A DNA stretch of 60,000 nt, from contig CM031607.1 of assembly GCA_018398815.1 (NCBI GenBank), forward strand, positions 92,221,711 to 92,281,710, read 5' to 3'. The notes under the pieces are model-generated. The model was not told the origin of the DNA. It did not search any database and saw nothing but the letters and a program-made list of their open reading frames with translations. The translations under genes were made by a program, and so were the position numbers. Source of the stretch: Conus ventricosus (Eukaryota > Mollusca > Gastropoda > Neogastropoda > Conidae). Numbering within the stretch: position 1 is the first letter of the stretch; every line of letters starts with the position of its first letter. Shown here in pieces: positions 45,467-57,400 of this stretch.

Positions 45467-45935
45467 AAATAACGGTTTTAACGGTTATTTAACCGATGTA
45501 CACTTTTGAAACTGGCATTTTAGCCTCACTCGGTACATACCAAATTTCATCCAAATCGGACAATATGTCTATAACGGTTTTTAACGGTCAGATTTTGAAA
45601 CACTACATGGAAGTGCCATTTGTGTGTGATAACCTTTCTATATACAAAATTTCATTAAAACCCACCAATATATTAAAAAAAAAGGCAAAATAACGGTTTA
45701 TCGGTTATATAACCGATGTACACTTTTGAAACCGGTATTTTAGTCCTCACTGGGCTAAAAAGCCTGTGTACATATCAAATTTCATCCAAATTGGACAACA
45801 TGTCAGAATAACGGTTTTTAACGGTCAAATTTTTGAAACACTACATAGAAGTGCCATTTGTGTGTGATAACCTTTCTATATACGAAATTTCATTAAAATC
45901 CACCTATATATAAGAAATAACGGTTTTTAACGGTT
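45467..45935. repeat. ~225-bp direct repeat rich in 'aacggtt', two copies
   Basis: Copy one (45,467-45,690) and copy two (45,690-45,925) share 'taaccgatgtacacttttga', 'caaatttcatccaaat' and 'gtgccatttgtgtgtgataa'. AACGGTTTTTAACGGT-like inverted motifs occur at each copy's start and middle. A partial third start follows at 45,920. Confidence 0.85.
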
Positions 45936-47040
45936 GTTTAATCTATTTTCAGCATTACATCACTTGCATATGGACAGAGGCTCCTCATTTTCTTGTCACA
46001 TGATCATTCAAACCACTTATAAATTGGCCAAGTACTTTCTGAGATATTCCATAAAAGAAGAAAAACCGTTACAGGCGCGGCCGTTACAGCCGTTAGTAAC
46101 GGCTATAGCGGTAAACTAAAACGTCGGGCATCATCCGTGGTCCATAATGAACATACCTACATATTTTCAGAGCGAGTGGAACACATTTTGACCACGGACA
46201 CACAGACAGACAGACACACAGACAGCATTTCTTCGTTCCCATTCTAAAGTACTCCTGTTCTATAAGAACTGGGAGTACAAAAATCACCATGGCCTGAAAA
46301 CAAACCGTTTTAAACCATACATCAGAGCTGTTCAAAAGATGTATATAGCACATACATTTCCACACATAAAGTCGTAGGCTTTCGATTTGTGAACAAAATT
46401 TATTTTGCATATATACATGGAATCTGGACCTGCTGCAAGCTAGCAGTACATTTGACGGCTCATTCTTTCAATGAAGCCACAAGGTTTATACAAGTCCTTG
46501 AAAGTCCTTCAGATTTGAGGACCCCATTTCAGAGTGCGTACAAAAAAGTGTTTGACACTGAAGATTTCAATGACAATTTGTATTTTGGTAGAGAAGTTAA
46601 AGAATTGGAAACGGTTTACATGAAACAGCATTTGCCAAAAAGAGTCCACTTCCATAGAATCTGCTACCTGCTGGATTCTGCTGAAAACATGAAGCAACTG
46701 AAGCATGCATAAATGCTTACATTCCCTAGTTAACGGTTATTGAATTTCATATTACAAGTCCTAGAGAGTCCTTTGAAGTCTTCATTTTTTTTGTTGTGTG
46801 CTCTTGTCAGGAGGTCTGCATGAACCGTGACTGTAAACTCGAGACACGCTAATCATGTTTGCTGCTTTATCGTCGCAGGGGGGGGGGGGGGGGGGGGGGG
46901 GGGTCACTTCAAATAAACATAATATTTCATGATCTAGATGTCTTAGCACTTTGTTGTAAAAAATCATAGGACAATGCCAAACTAAATGAAGCAAAATTTG
47001 AGCTGAGGAGTCACTCCACCTCATGTTGAAAATAATGTAA
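45936..47040. other. Intergenic stretch, including an unassigned small ORF
   Basis: The frame 46,389-46,712 (107 codons) has no motif I recognise; 'agtccttgaaagtccttc' and 'tcctttgaagtcttc' on either side recall the ends of the element at 2615. A poly-G run lies at 46,879-46,902. Possibly a transposon remnant. Confidence 0.4.
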
Positions 47041-47105
47041 ATTAATGTATGGATCCATTAATGATATGGATCCATTAATGATATGGATCCATTAATGATA
47101 TGGAT
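47041..47105. repeat. 17-bp palindromic tandem repeat, 3-4 units
   Basis: 'gatatggatccattaat' is repeated head to tail; each unit contains the palindrome 'atggatccat'. Confidence 0.9.
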
Positions 47106-47153
47106 GATGACAAGACATCGATGTTACAAGTAATGAAATGACCAAAAGTCAAC

Positions 47154-47154
<1 letters not shown>

Positions 47155-47223
<69 letters not shown>

Positions 47224-47250
47224 TGTGGTGTGTGTGTGTGGTGTGTGTGT

Positions 47251-47292
<42 letters not shown>

Positions 47293-47332
47293 TGTGTGTG
47301 TGTGTGTGTGGTGTGTGTGTGTGTGTGTGTAG
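47155..47332. repeat. (GT)n microsatellite
   Basis: About 178 bp of GT with GTGG interruptions. Cys/Val and His/Thr frames here are artefacts. Confidence 0.97.
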
Positions 47333-48410
47333 ACAGAGGTTTTAAGAAAAGGGATGATTATAGACAATCGATTCAACTGGTTCTAAACATTTTCTGCGCG
47401 ACTGCAAGTGACGGGTACAACAACAATTTGCTCAAACGAAAAGAAAACTGGATATTAATCATCTAAACATTTTTTTGTTTATAGGCTTGTTTACAAATAA
47501 TCTGATGACTTCAAGAATGCAGCAGTATCTTTTTTCTTATTCCCATGCGTTTTTTTATAAAAAATCATTAGTGATTAGGTTCAGAAAACATGCAACAATG
47601 TTGCATTTCTAGTGTTTTGGTATCCATACAAGACTTTGGGAATCTAAATGGTGGCTTTTATTTTGATGTAAGACAACATATATTTGGAAAATATGTTCCG
47701 TCAGAGTGTTAATTCATTCTCGCCAGATCATTGAAGGTCTACTAGGGCTACAAGATAGAACTGTGTAGCAGACACTGCAAAATTTTTTTTTTCTCCCCTT
47801 TCCCTCACAAATGAAAGAGTGGGAAAGCAGTTTCCCCTCATAAACAAAAAACAACAACAACATATACACAAAATGTACTGATGTCCACTGTAAATCGCCC
47901 ACATCGTCCGTTTCTCCTGCTTCCATTTTTCCCGTCATTACGACCAACAACATAAAAAAAAAAAAAAATCACTCGCAAACATGTTGCTTCTGATTAGAAA
48001 ATACAATAGGTTCAATTCTATACAATAGATGACTTAAAAAAAAATCAGAACAAATCTATACAACTGAATTAAATGTTGGGTGGTTTGTAACGAGTTTCTT
48101 ACTGGATTGAAAAGTTTATAGGAGTTCAAATCATTCATTGTGAACAGTGAAACAAACAAAACAAACATATTTGAGGCATTAGTTGATGATTTTTTTTCCC
48201 CAAATGCATATCAGGTTGATCGATTAAATTTCACATATTTCATTGACAAAACATTTTCAGGGTGAACTGAAACAGAAATGTTTTGCCTGAAAACATTCCA
48301 ATGTTGAGCCAGAAATGAACTTTTCCTCCTGCTGCAGATGTTCTCCCAGTGAACTGGCAGTGGTAGGTTACACCTGGAGATCTGTGTACTTCCGATTTCG
48401 AGCGGTGCAA
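47333..48410. other. Intergenic stretch without recognised feature
   Basis: A/T-rich. I see no gene, repeat family or structured element. Confidence 0.5.
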
Positions 48411-48411
48411 G

Positions 48412-48649
48412 CTGGGGGGAGGGGGGGGGGGAGGGGGGGGGGTGGAAGGGAGGGGGGGGGTGGAAGGGAGGGGGGGGGGGGTGGAAGGGGGGGGGGGGGG
48501 GACCTTCGTGGGTATACGCCTGGCAGTTTATAGTCTGTCACTATTGAAGAATCGTCTCCATAACTTTGGGCAATTCGAAACTGTTTAAATGTGCAAGAAT
48601 AGCTTGCCATGCATCTAGACCCACACCTGAAGATCAGTGCAATGGTGGT

Positions 48650-48680
<31 letters not shown>

Positions 48681-48785
48681 TGCTTTGTGGGTATAAGCCG
48701 GACAGTTTATAGTCTGTCATTATTAAAGAATCGTCTCCACAACGTTGAGCAGTTCGTAGCTGTTACACCCGTTCAAGACCAGCGC
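48412..48785. repeat. G-rich tracts with a duplicated ~180-bp unit
   Basis: 48,412-48,502 is a G-rich array with 'gggtggaaggga' spacers. The following 'cagtttatagtctgtcacta' - 'agaatcgtctccataac' recurs after a second poly-G tract (48,652-48,680) at 48,708-48,745. Two copies of G-tract plus flank indicate one duplication of about 180 bp. Confidence 0.8.
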
Positions 48786-48976
48786 TGCATACAACTGGGT
48801 ACCTCGTGGTATTGAGTGGAGCCCACACTGTTGGGCAGGTCGGGGTTGATGTCTCTGCCAAGGACAGGACTTTGGGGGTCAGAGGACGCCCGTTCTTCGT
48901 GGGTCATGTACTGTCCAACATGTGGACTATGAGCCCCGTATGATGCAGACCTCATGGATAGGAAACCTGTGTGGTT

Positions 48977-49055
48977 AGGATAAGATAAGATAATGTTGCT
49001 TATAGCCCAGCCGACCACCAAGGGCCACATCAGGGCTGTCACCACGTTAAAATCA
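48977..49055 (-). repeat. LINE/SINE 3' tail module, copy D (inverted)
   Basis: The plus strand shows 'gataagataagataatgttg', 'cttatagcccagccgaccac' and 'agggctgtcac', the reverse complement of the tail at 5941-6018. Confidence 0.85.
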
Positions 49056-49735
49056 ACTCACTGTGTGGTTGTTTTGACTACAATGCAACCGAAACGGGGC
49101 GAGTGCTCCGACATGCCTTGCCAGTTCATTGGAAGATCTTGCATCGAGATCGAAAGATGGTCAGTTGCCTCGAGTTTCTGATGAATATAGTTTGTCTGGT
49201 CAAATTAGGGATCCAAGCACGGAGTTAAGAGACAATGAACACATGGTATTTCAAATATAAACAAGGATAACAGAAATGACTGTATATACATATTATCTTT
49301 AATGTCTGTGCTGACTCCGAGATTTTATTGGTCTGAGAAGAAAATGGTTTAATTGTTTGTGATTTAAAAATCAAGAAATGCATACACACACAAACTGTAA
49401 AGAAATAAGACGAAAAGCAAAGGGGATTTCTTCACGTTCGTATGTTCACGTTGCTCAGTTCTGAATAAAATGCCAATGTGCATGATCAGACGATGGTACA
49501 CACACATTCGTTTGTGTACATTTAAACAATGGAAAAAGAAATCTAAAAAAAAAAAAAGCATTGAAAGAGGTAGACCATTCTCGTGACTTAATCAACCAAA
49601 ATTATTACAACCCATCGGGATGGAAATCAGCCTGACAAATTCAATTCAGCCTTTGACGAAAAAATGGATGGAATCATCGCCAACCAAGTTTAGACCCTTC
49701 TGCCAGTTCAGAGGAACCAAGATGAATCACGCGGC
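49056..49735 (-). other. 3' flank/UTR of the AA15 gene
   Basis: No coding feature. On the minus strand an AATAAA lies at 49,324-49,329 (plus 'tttatt'), about 410 nt beyond the stop codon, a candidate polyadenylation signal. Confidence 0.4.
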
Positions 49736-50089
49736 TCAAAAGCACGTGCAGTAGGCCGGGGGACAGTACTGGACTCGGCAGTTGGTGACGCACCACGCGT
49801 CCATTCCGTTCCTTCCGGCGAAGATGCCAGCGGCGTGACAGCGTTTCCCGCTCCCGCCTGCCGTCCTGGTGGTCCTGGCTGGAACGAACGAGGTCGTCTG
49901 CTGCGGACGTCGGGTTGGTTGGGCCGTAGGTGGGCGGGCGGTGTTGGGCGGGTACGTGACTTTGGGTTTGTCGGTGATGCCGGAGGGCGGTGGATGTGAT
50001 GGCGATGTCGACGCAGTTGACGAAGTTCTCCTGGGGTCCACAGCCGATGCAGCAGTCTCCCGAGGTCTGGTCACATCCCCAGCTGTTGC
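49736..50089 (-). CDS. AA15 gene terminal exon (contains a 1-nt frame break)
   Basis: Acceptor 'ctgtccacag', phase 1 in. It reads [19 protein letters not shown], then [11 protein letters not shown]. The open frame then has to shift by one base in 'catcacatccaccgccctcc' (about 49,985-50,015) to continue [20 protein letters not shown], a Pro/Thr/Gln/Arg linker. It ends with a Cys-rich tail: [33 protein letters not shown] and TGA (49,736-49,738). Six cysteines in the tail suggest a disulfide-bonded mini-domain seen at the end of many animal AA15 proteins. Confidence 0.85.
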   Translation of the reverse strand, partial: ATAGDVTRPRETAASAVDPRRTSSTASTSPSHPPPSGITDKPKVTYPPNTARPPTAQPTRRPQQTTSFVPARTTRTAGGSGKRCHAAGIFAGRNGMDAWCVTNCRVQYCPPAYCTCF

Positions 50090-50890
50090 CTGTGGACAGG
50101 GCAAAGGTCATGCTGTGTGTTTTTGACAGGCTGCACACCAACAATGCAGGCGCCAAGGCCTTGCTTAAGGAGTCGAGTATTTTTAGACTTGGCGCAATTT
50201 GATTGTTTTAAGAATTCTTTGTAATCGTGTCTGAAATTTTGATTCTTCTCATTTTCTTTCCTATGGCCATCAAGGTACAAGCCGGGTGGTTCCGAGCAGA
50301 CAGATTGAAATCAAAGGAAGGGGACTATTAATTCTATTTTTAGGGTCTTCCAGCTGGCGCAAAGATAGGGTCACGGGTGGGTGCAAAGGCCTGACATGTG
50401 ACGTCAACTAAGGGAAAGGTCATGTATTTGAAGATTGTGATTTCATGGGTAGAAATCCCCCAAACAAGGGACATAATTGGTGGGGAGTTGTTCTTTGGAT
50501 CAGTTATCAGTTCAACATTCAATGCTGGCTCAGATTTATGGTAGGCCTCAACACGCTTACATGGATTATGGAGTGTTTCAGTGCAACATCCAAATTGTGG
50601 CGTGTGGCTACATGACCTAAGGGGAATGATTGTGTTGTCATTTGCTGTTGTCGGTTGATTATAAAGATACTATGTTGTCAAATTATACACTAAACATGAT
50701 GGGATCATTGTTCGCTTTCAGATTATAATACACTAACAGTGGCAGGCTCACTTTTGGTTTTCGGACACGTTGACAATATGACAGATTCATCATCATTGTG
50801 TAATCAGTTCAGTTCAGTTCAGTTCAGTGGTTTATTTAACGTCTTTTCATCACCAGATGATATTAGATCTGTGTAATCAGATTGTACACG

Positions 50891-50956
<66 letters not shown>

Positions 50957-50984
50957 ATGAGTGCGTGCGTGCATGCATGCGTGC

Positions 50985-51020
<36 letters not shown>

Positions 51021-51401
51021 GTTGGATGTGTGTGTGTGCGTGTGTGCGTGCGTGCGTGCATAAGCGTGCGTGCCTGAGTGAGAGCGCGCGCGTGCGCGCG
51101 AGCGTGCGTATGTCTGCCTGTCTGTGTGTGTGTGTCTGTGTGCATGGCTTTGTATGTCTGTGTGAAAGCCTTGTCAAGCTAACACTGTGAAGCAGTCGTT
51201 GCTATTCACTGAACCTCAACGTGGTAAGAAAAGCGGGTTATGGCCGATACAAGACGTTGACTCACCGGTATTGTAGGTCCACTGCATCACGCACTGAGAG
51301 CACGTGAGGTCAGAGGGCAGCTGCAGGCGCACGTGCTTGACGTCCACTTTCGCGTCGATGTAGAACTTGGTGCCCAGGTCCTCTCCATTGTGCCCCACGA
51401 A
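49736..51401 (-). CDS. AA15-type lytic polysaccharide monooxygenase, last two exons
   Basis: AA15 LPMOs are secreted copper enzymes that oxidatively cleave chitin or cellulose (family knowledge). The two exons visible here encode the C-terminal half of the catalytic domain. Exon 51,266-51,401 reads [16 protein letters not shown], then [19 protein letters not shown]. Exon 49,736-50,089 continues [29 protein letters not shown]. The pattern 'LP..lTC.QCv.QW.Y.tGNSWG' and 'GCGPQE.F..C.DI.I' is typical of AA15. A Pro/Thr-rich linker and a small Cys-rich tail end the protein. The N-terminal copper His lies in exons beyond the right window edge. One frame break near 50,000 is probably an assembly indel. 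Confidence 0.88.
50806..50872 (-). repeat. 3' end of a dispersed retroelement with (GAACT)n tail
   Basis: On the minus strand 'ctggtgatgaaaagacgtta' - 'aataaaccactgaact' ends in ACTGA repeats. 'gacgttaaataaacc' followed by a simple tail is common at LINE/SINE 3' ends. Confidence 0.5.
50893..51150. repeat. (GT)n / (GC-GT)n microsatellite
   Basis: Long GT tract with 'gcgtgcgtgcatgcatgc' alternating purine-pyrimidine stretches, prone to Z-DNA. Confidence 0.95.
51266..51401 (-). CDS. AA15 gene penultimate exon
   Basis: It starts directly after 'tgtgcacag', which is the end of a 46-bp minisatellite unit. The exon reads [45 protein letters not shown] and ends in phase 1 at 'gtgagt'. Both cysteines of T-C-x-x-C and the W-x-Y are family hallmarks. 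The frame is intact. Confidence 0.9.
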
Positions 51402-54400
51402 CTGTGCACAGAGACAACAACACACAGCGTGAAACAGAGAGATGGAAGTGTGCACAGAGACAACAACACACAGCGTGAAACAGAGAGATGGAAGTGTGCA
51501 CAGAGACAACAACACACAGCGTGAAACAGAGAGATGGAAGTGTGCACAGAGACAACAACACACAGCGTGAAACAGAGAGATGGAAGTGTGCACAGAGACA
51601 ACAACACACAGCGTGAAACAGAGAGATGGAAGTGTGTACATAGACAACAACACACAGCGTGAAACAGAGAGATGGAAGTGTGTACATAGACATCAACACA
51701 CAGCGTGAAACAGAGAGATGGAAGTGTGCACAGAGACAACAACACACAGCGTGAAACAGAGAGATGGAAGTGTGCACATAGACAACAACACACAGCGTGA
51801 AACAGAGAGATGGAAGTGTGCACAGAGACAACAACACACAGCGTGAAATAGAGAGATGAAAGTGTGCACAGGACAACAACACACAGCGTGAAACAGAGAG
51901 ATGGAAGTGTGCACAGAGACAACAACACACAGCGTGAAAACAGAGAGATGGAAGTGTGCACAGAGACAACAACACACAGCGTGAAACAGAGAGATGGAAG
52001 TGTGCACAGAGACAACAAACACACGCGTGAAACAGAGAGATGGAAGTGTGCACAGAGACACAACACACAGCGTGAAACAGAGAGATGGAAGTGTGCACAG
52101 AGACAACAACACACAGCGTGAAACAGAGAGATGGAAGTGTGCACAGAGACAAACAACACACAGCGTGAAACAGAGAGATGAAAGTGTGCACAGAGACAAC
52201 AACACACAGGCTGTGAAACAGAGAGATGGAAGTGTGCACAGAGACAACAACACACAGCGTGAAACAGAGAGATGGAAGTGTGCACAGAGACAAAACACAC
52301 AGCGTGAAACAGAGAGATGGAAGTGTGCACAGAGACAACAACACACAGCGTGAAACAGAGAGATGGAAGTGTGCACAGAGACAACAACACACAGCGTGAA
52401 ACAGAGAGATGGAAGTGTGCACAGAGACAACAACACACAGCGTGAAACAGAGAGATGGAAGTGTGCACATAGACACAACACACAGCGTGAGAAACAGAGA
52501 GATGGAAGTGTGCACAGAGACAACAACACACAGCGTGAAACAGAGAGATGGAGTGTGCACAGAGACAACAACACACAGCGTGAAACAGAGAGATGGAAGT
52601 GTGCACAGAGACAACAACACACAGCGTGAAACAGAGAGATGGAAGTGTGTACATAGACAACAACACACAGCGTGAAACAGAGAGATGGAAGTGTGCACAT
52701 AGACAACAACACACAGCGTGAACAGAGAGATGGAAGTGTGTACATAGACAACAACACACAGCGTGAAACAGAGAGATGGAAGTGTGCACAGAGACAACAA
52801 CACACAGCGTGAAACAGCGAGATGGAAGTGTGCACAGAGACAACAACACACAGCGTGAAACAGAGAGATGGAAGTGTGCACAGAGACAACAACACACAGC
52901 GTGAAACAGCGAGATGGAAGTGTGCACAGAGACAACAACACACAGCGTGAAACAGAGAGATGGAAGAGTGCACAGAGACAACAACACACGCGTGAAACAG
53001 GGAGATGGAAGTGTGCACAGAGACAACAACACACAGCGTGAAACAGAGAGATGGAAGTGTGCACAGAGACAACAACACACAGCATGAAACAGAGAGATGG
53101 AAGTGTGTACTAGACACAACACACAGCGTGAAACAGAGAGATGGAAGTGTGCACAGAGACAACAACACACAGCGTGAAACAGAGAGATGGAAGTGTGCAC
53201 AGAGACAACACACACACAGCGTGAAACAGAGAGATGGAAGTGTGCACAGAGACAACAACACACAGCGTGAAACAGAGAGATGGAAGTGTGCACAGGAGAC
53301 AACAACACACAGCGTGAAACAGAGAGATGGAAGTGTGCACAGAGACAACAACACACAGCGTGAAACAGAGAGATGGAAGTGTGCACAGAGACAACAACAC
53401 ACAGCGTGAAAACAGAGAGATGGAAGTGTGCACAGAGACAACAACACACAGCGTGAAACAGAGAGATGGAAGTGTGCACAGAGACAACAACACACAGCGT
53501 GAAACAGAGAGATGGAAGTGTGCACAGAGACAACAACACACAGCGTGAAACAGAGAGATGGAAGTGTGCACATAGACAACAACACACAGCGTGAAACAGA
53601 GAGATGGAAGTGTGCACAGAGACAACAACACACAGCGTGAAACAGAGAGATGGAAGTGTGTACATAGACAACAACACACAGCGTGGAACAGAGAGATGGA
53701 AGTGTGTACATAGACAACAACACACAGCGTGAAAAGAGAGATGGAAGTGTGAACATAGACACAACACACAGCGTGAAACAGAGAGATGGAAGTGTGTACA
53801 TAGACAACAACACACAGTGTGAAACAGAGAGATGGAAGTGTGTACATAGACAACAACACACAGCGTGAAACAGAGAGATGGAAGTGTGTAATACATCACA
53901 ACAACACACAGCGTGAAACAGAGAGATGGAAGTGTGTACATAGACAACAACACACAGCGTGAAACAGAGAGATGGAAGTGTGTACATAGACAACAACACA
54001 CAGCGTGAAACAGCGAGATGGAAGTGTGCACATAGACAACAACACACACAGCGTGAAACAGAGAGATGGAAGTGTGTACATAGACAACAACACACAGCGT
54101 GAAACAGCGAGATGGAAGTGTGCACATAGACAACAACACACAGCGTGAAACAGAGAGATGGAAGTGTGCCACAGAGACAACAACACACAGCGTGAAACAG
54201 AGAGATGGAAGTGTGTACTAGACAACAACACACAGCGTGAAACAGAGAGATGGAAGTGTGCACATAGACAACAACACACAGCGTGAAACAGAGAGATGGA
54301 AGTGTGCCACATAGACAACAACACACAGCGTGAAACAGCGAGATGGAAGTGTGCACATAGACAACAACACACAGCGTGAAACAGAGAGATGGAAGTGTGC

Positions 54401-57400
54401 CCATAGACAACAACACACACGCGTGAAACAGAGAGATGGAAGTGTGCACAGAGACAACAACACACAGAGTGAAACAGAGAGATGGAAGTGTGCACATAGA
54501 CAACAACACACAGCGTGAAACAGAGAGATGGAAGTGTGCACAGAGACAACAACACACAGCGTGAAACAGAGAGATGGAAGTGTGCACTAGTCAACAACAC
54601 ACAGAGTGAAACAGGGAGATGGAAGTGTGCACATAGACAAACAACACACAGCGTGAAACAGAGAGATGGAAGTGTGCACATAGACAACAACACACAGCGT
54701 GAAACAGAGAGATGGAAGTGTGCACATAGACAACAACACACAGCGTGAAACAGAGAGATGGAAGTGTGCACATAGACAACACACACAGCGTGAAACAGGG
54801 AGATGGAAGTGTGCACATAGACAACAACACACAGCGTGAAACAGAGAGATGGAAGTGTGCACATAGACACAAACACAGCGTGAAAAGAGAGATGGAAGTG
54901 TGCACATAGACAACACACACAGCGTGAAACAGGGAGATGGAAGTGTGCACAGAGACAACAACACACAGCGTGAAACAGAGAGATGGAAGTGTGCACAGAG
55001 ACACAACACACAGAGTGAAACAGAGAGATGGAAGTGTGCACAGAGACAACAACACACAGAGTGAAACAGAGAGATGGAAGTGTGCACAGAGACAACAACA
55101 CACAGCGTGAAACAGAGAGATGGAAGTGTGCACAGAGACAACAACACACAGAGTGAAACAGAAAGATGGAGTGTGCACATAGACAACAACACACAGCGTG
55201 AAACAGCGAGATGGAAGTGTGCACAGAGACAACAACACACAGCGTGAAACAGAGAGATGGACGTGTGCACAGACACAACAACACACAGCGTGAAACAGAG
55301 AGACGGAAGTGTGCACATAGACAACAACACACAGAGTGAAACAGAGAGATGGAAGTGTGCACATAGACAACAACACACAGAGTGAAACAGGGAGATGGAA
55401 GTGTGCACAGAGACAACAACACACAGCGTGAAACAGAGAGATGGAAGTGTGCACATAGACAACAACACACAGAGTGAAACAGGGAGATGGAAGTGTGCAC
55501 ATAGACAACAACACACAGCGTGAAACAGAGAGATGGAACTGTGCACAGAGACAACAACACACGCGTGAAACAGAGAGATGGAAGTGTGCACTAGAAACAA
55601 CACACAGCGTGAAACAGCGAGATGGAAGTGTGCACAGAGACAACAACAGACAGCGTGAAACAGGGGAGTGGAAGTGTGCACAGAGACAACAACACACAGC
55701 GTGAAACAGAGAAATGGAAGTGTGCACAGAGACAACAACACACAGCGTGAAACAGCGAGATGAAGTGTGCACAGAGACAACAGCACACAGAGTGAAACAG
55801 AGAGATGGAAGTGTGCACAGAGACAACAACACACAGCGTGAAACAGAGAGATGGAAGTGTGCACAGAGGCAACAAACACCAGCGTGAAACAGAGAGATGG
55901 AAGTGTGCACAGAGACACAACACACAGCGTGAAACAGAGAGATGGAAGTGTGCACATAGACAACAACACACAGCGTGAAACAGAGAGATGGAAGTGTGCA
56001 CAGAGACAACAACACACAGCGTGAAACAGAGAGATGGAAGTGTGTACATAGACAACACACCGCGTGAAACAGAGAGATGGAAGTGTGTACATAGACAACA
56101 ACACACAGCGTGAAACAGAGATGGAAGTGTGTACATAGACAACAACACACAGCGTGAAACAGAGAGATGGAAGTGTGTACATAGACAACAACACACAGCG
56201 TGAAACAGAGAGATGGAAGTGTGTACATAGACAACAACACACAGCGTGAAACAGAGAGATGGAAGTGTTACATACACAACAACACACAGCGTGAAACAGA
56301 GAGATGGAAGTGTGTACATAGACAACAACACACAGCGTGAAACAGAGAGATGGAAGTGTGTACATAGACAACAACACACAGCGTGAAACAGCGAGATGGA
56401 AGTGTGCACATAGACAACAACACACAGCGTGAAACAGAGAGATGGAAGTGTGTACATAGACAACAACACACAGCGTGAAACAGCGAGATGGAAGTGTGCA
56501 CATAGACAACAACACACAGCGTGAAACAGAGAGATGGAAGTGTGCACAGAGACAACAACACACAGCGTGAAACAGAGAGATGGAAGTGTGTACATAGACA
56601 ACAACACACAGCGTGAAACAGAGAGATGGAAGTGTGCACAGAGACAACAACACACAGCGTGAAACAGAGAGATGGAAGTGTGCACATAGACAACAACACA
56701 CAGCGTGAAACGCGAGATGGAAGTGTGCACATAGACAACAATACACAGCGTGAAACAGAGAGATGGAAGTGTGCCCATAGACAACAACACACAGCGTGAA
56801 ACAGAGAGATGGAAGTGTGCACAGAGACAACAACACACAGAGTGAAACAGAGAGATGGAAGTGTGCACATAGACAACAACACACAGCGTGAAACAGAGAG
56901 ATGGAAGTGTGCACAGAGACAACAACACACAGCGTGAAAACAGAGAGATGGAAGTGTGCACATAGACAACAACACACAGAGTGAAACAGGGAGATGGAAG
57001 TGTGCACATAGACAACAACACACAGCGTGAAAACAGAGAGATGGAAGTGTGCACATAGACAACAACACACAGCGTGAAACAGAGAGATGGAGTGTGCACA
57101 TAGACAACAACACACAGCGTGAAACAAAGAGATGGAAGTGTGCATCATAGACAACAACACACAGCGTGAAACAGGGAGATGGAAGTGTGCACATAGACAA
57201 CAACACACAGCGTGAAACAGAGAGATGGAAGTGTGCACATAGACAACAACACACAGCGTGAACAGAGAGATGGAAGTGTGCACATAGACAACAACACACA
57301 GCGTGAAACAGGAGATGGAAGTGTGCACAGAGACAACAACACACAGCGTGAAACAGAGAGATGAAGTGTGCATAGAGACAACAACACACAGAGTGAAACA

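Larger units (their letters stand above)
50090..51265 (-). other. Intron between the last two AA15 exons
   Basis: It contains (CAGTT)n followed by 'tggtttatttaacgtctttt' at about 50,806-50,872, the tail of another dispersed element in inverted orientation, then a GT/GC microsatellite at 50,893-51,150. Nothing else recognised. Confidence 0.7.

Noticed and set aside
46389..46712. 107-codon frame as a host gene
   Set aside because: No recognisable domain, no splice context, and its flanks resemble a transposon family; kept only as an unassigned remnant.
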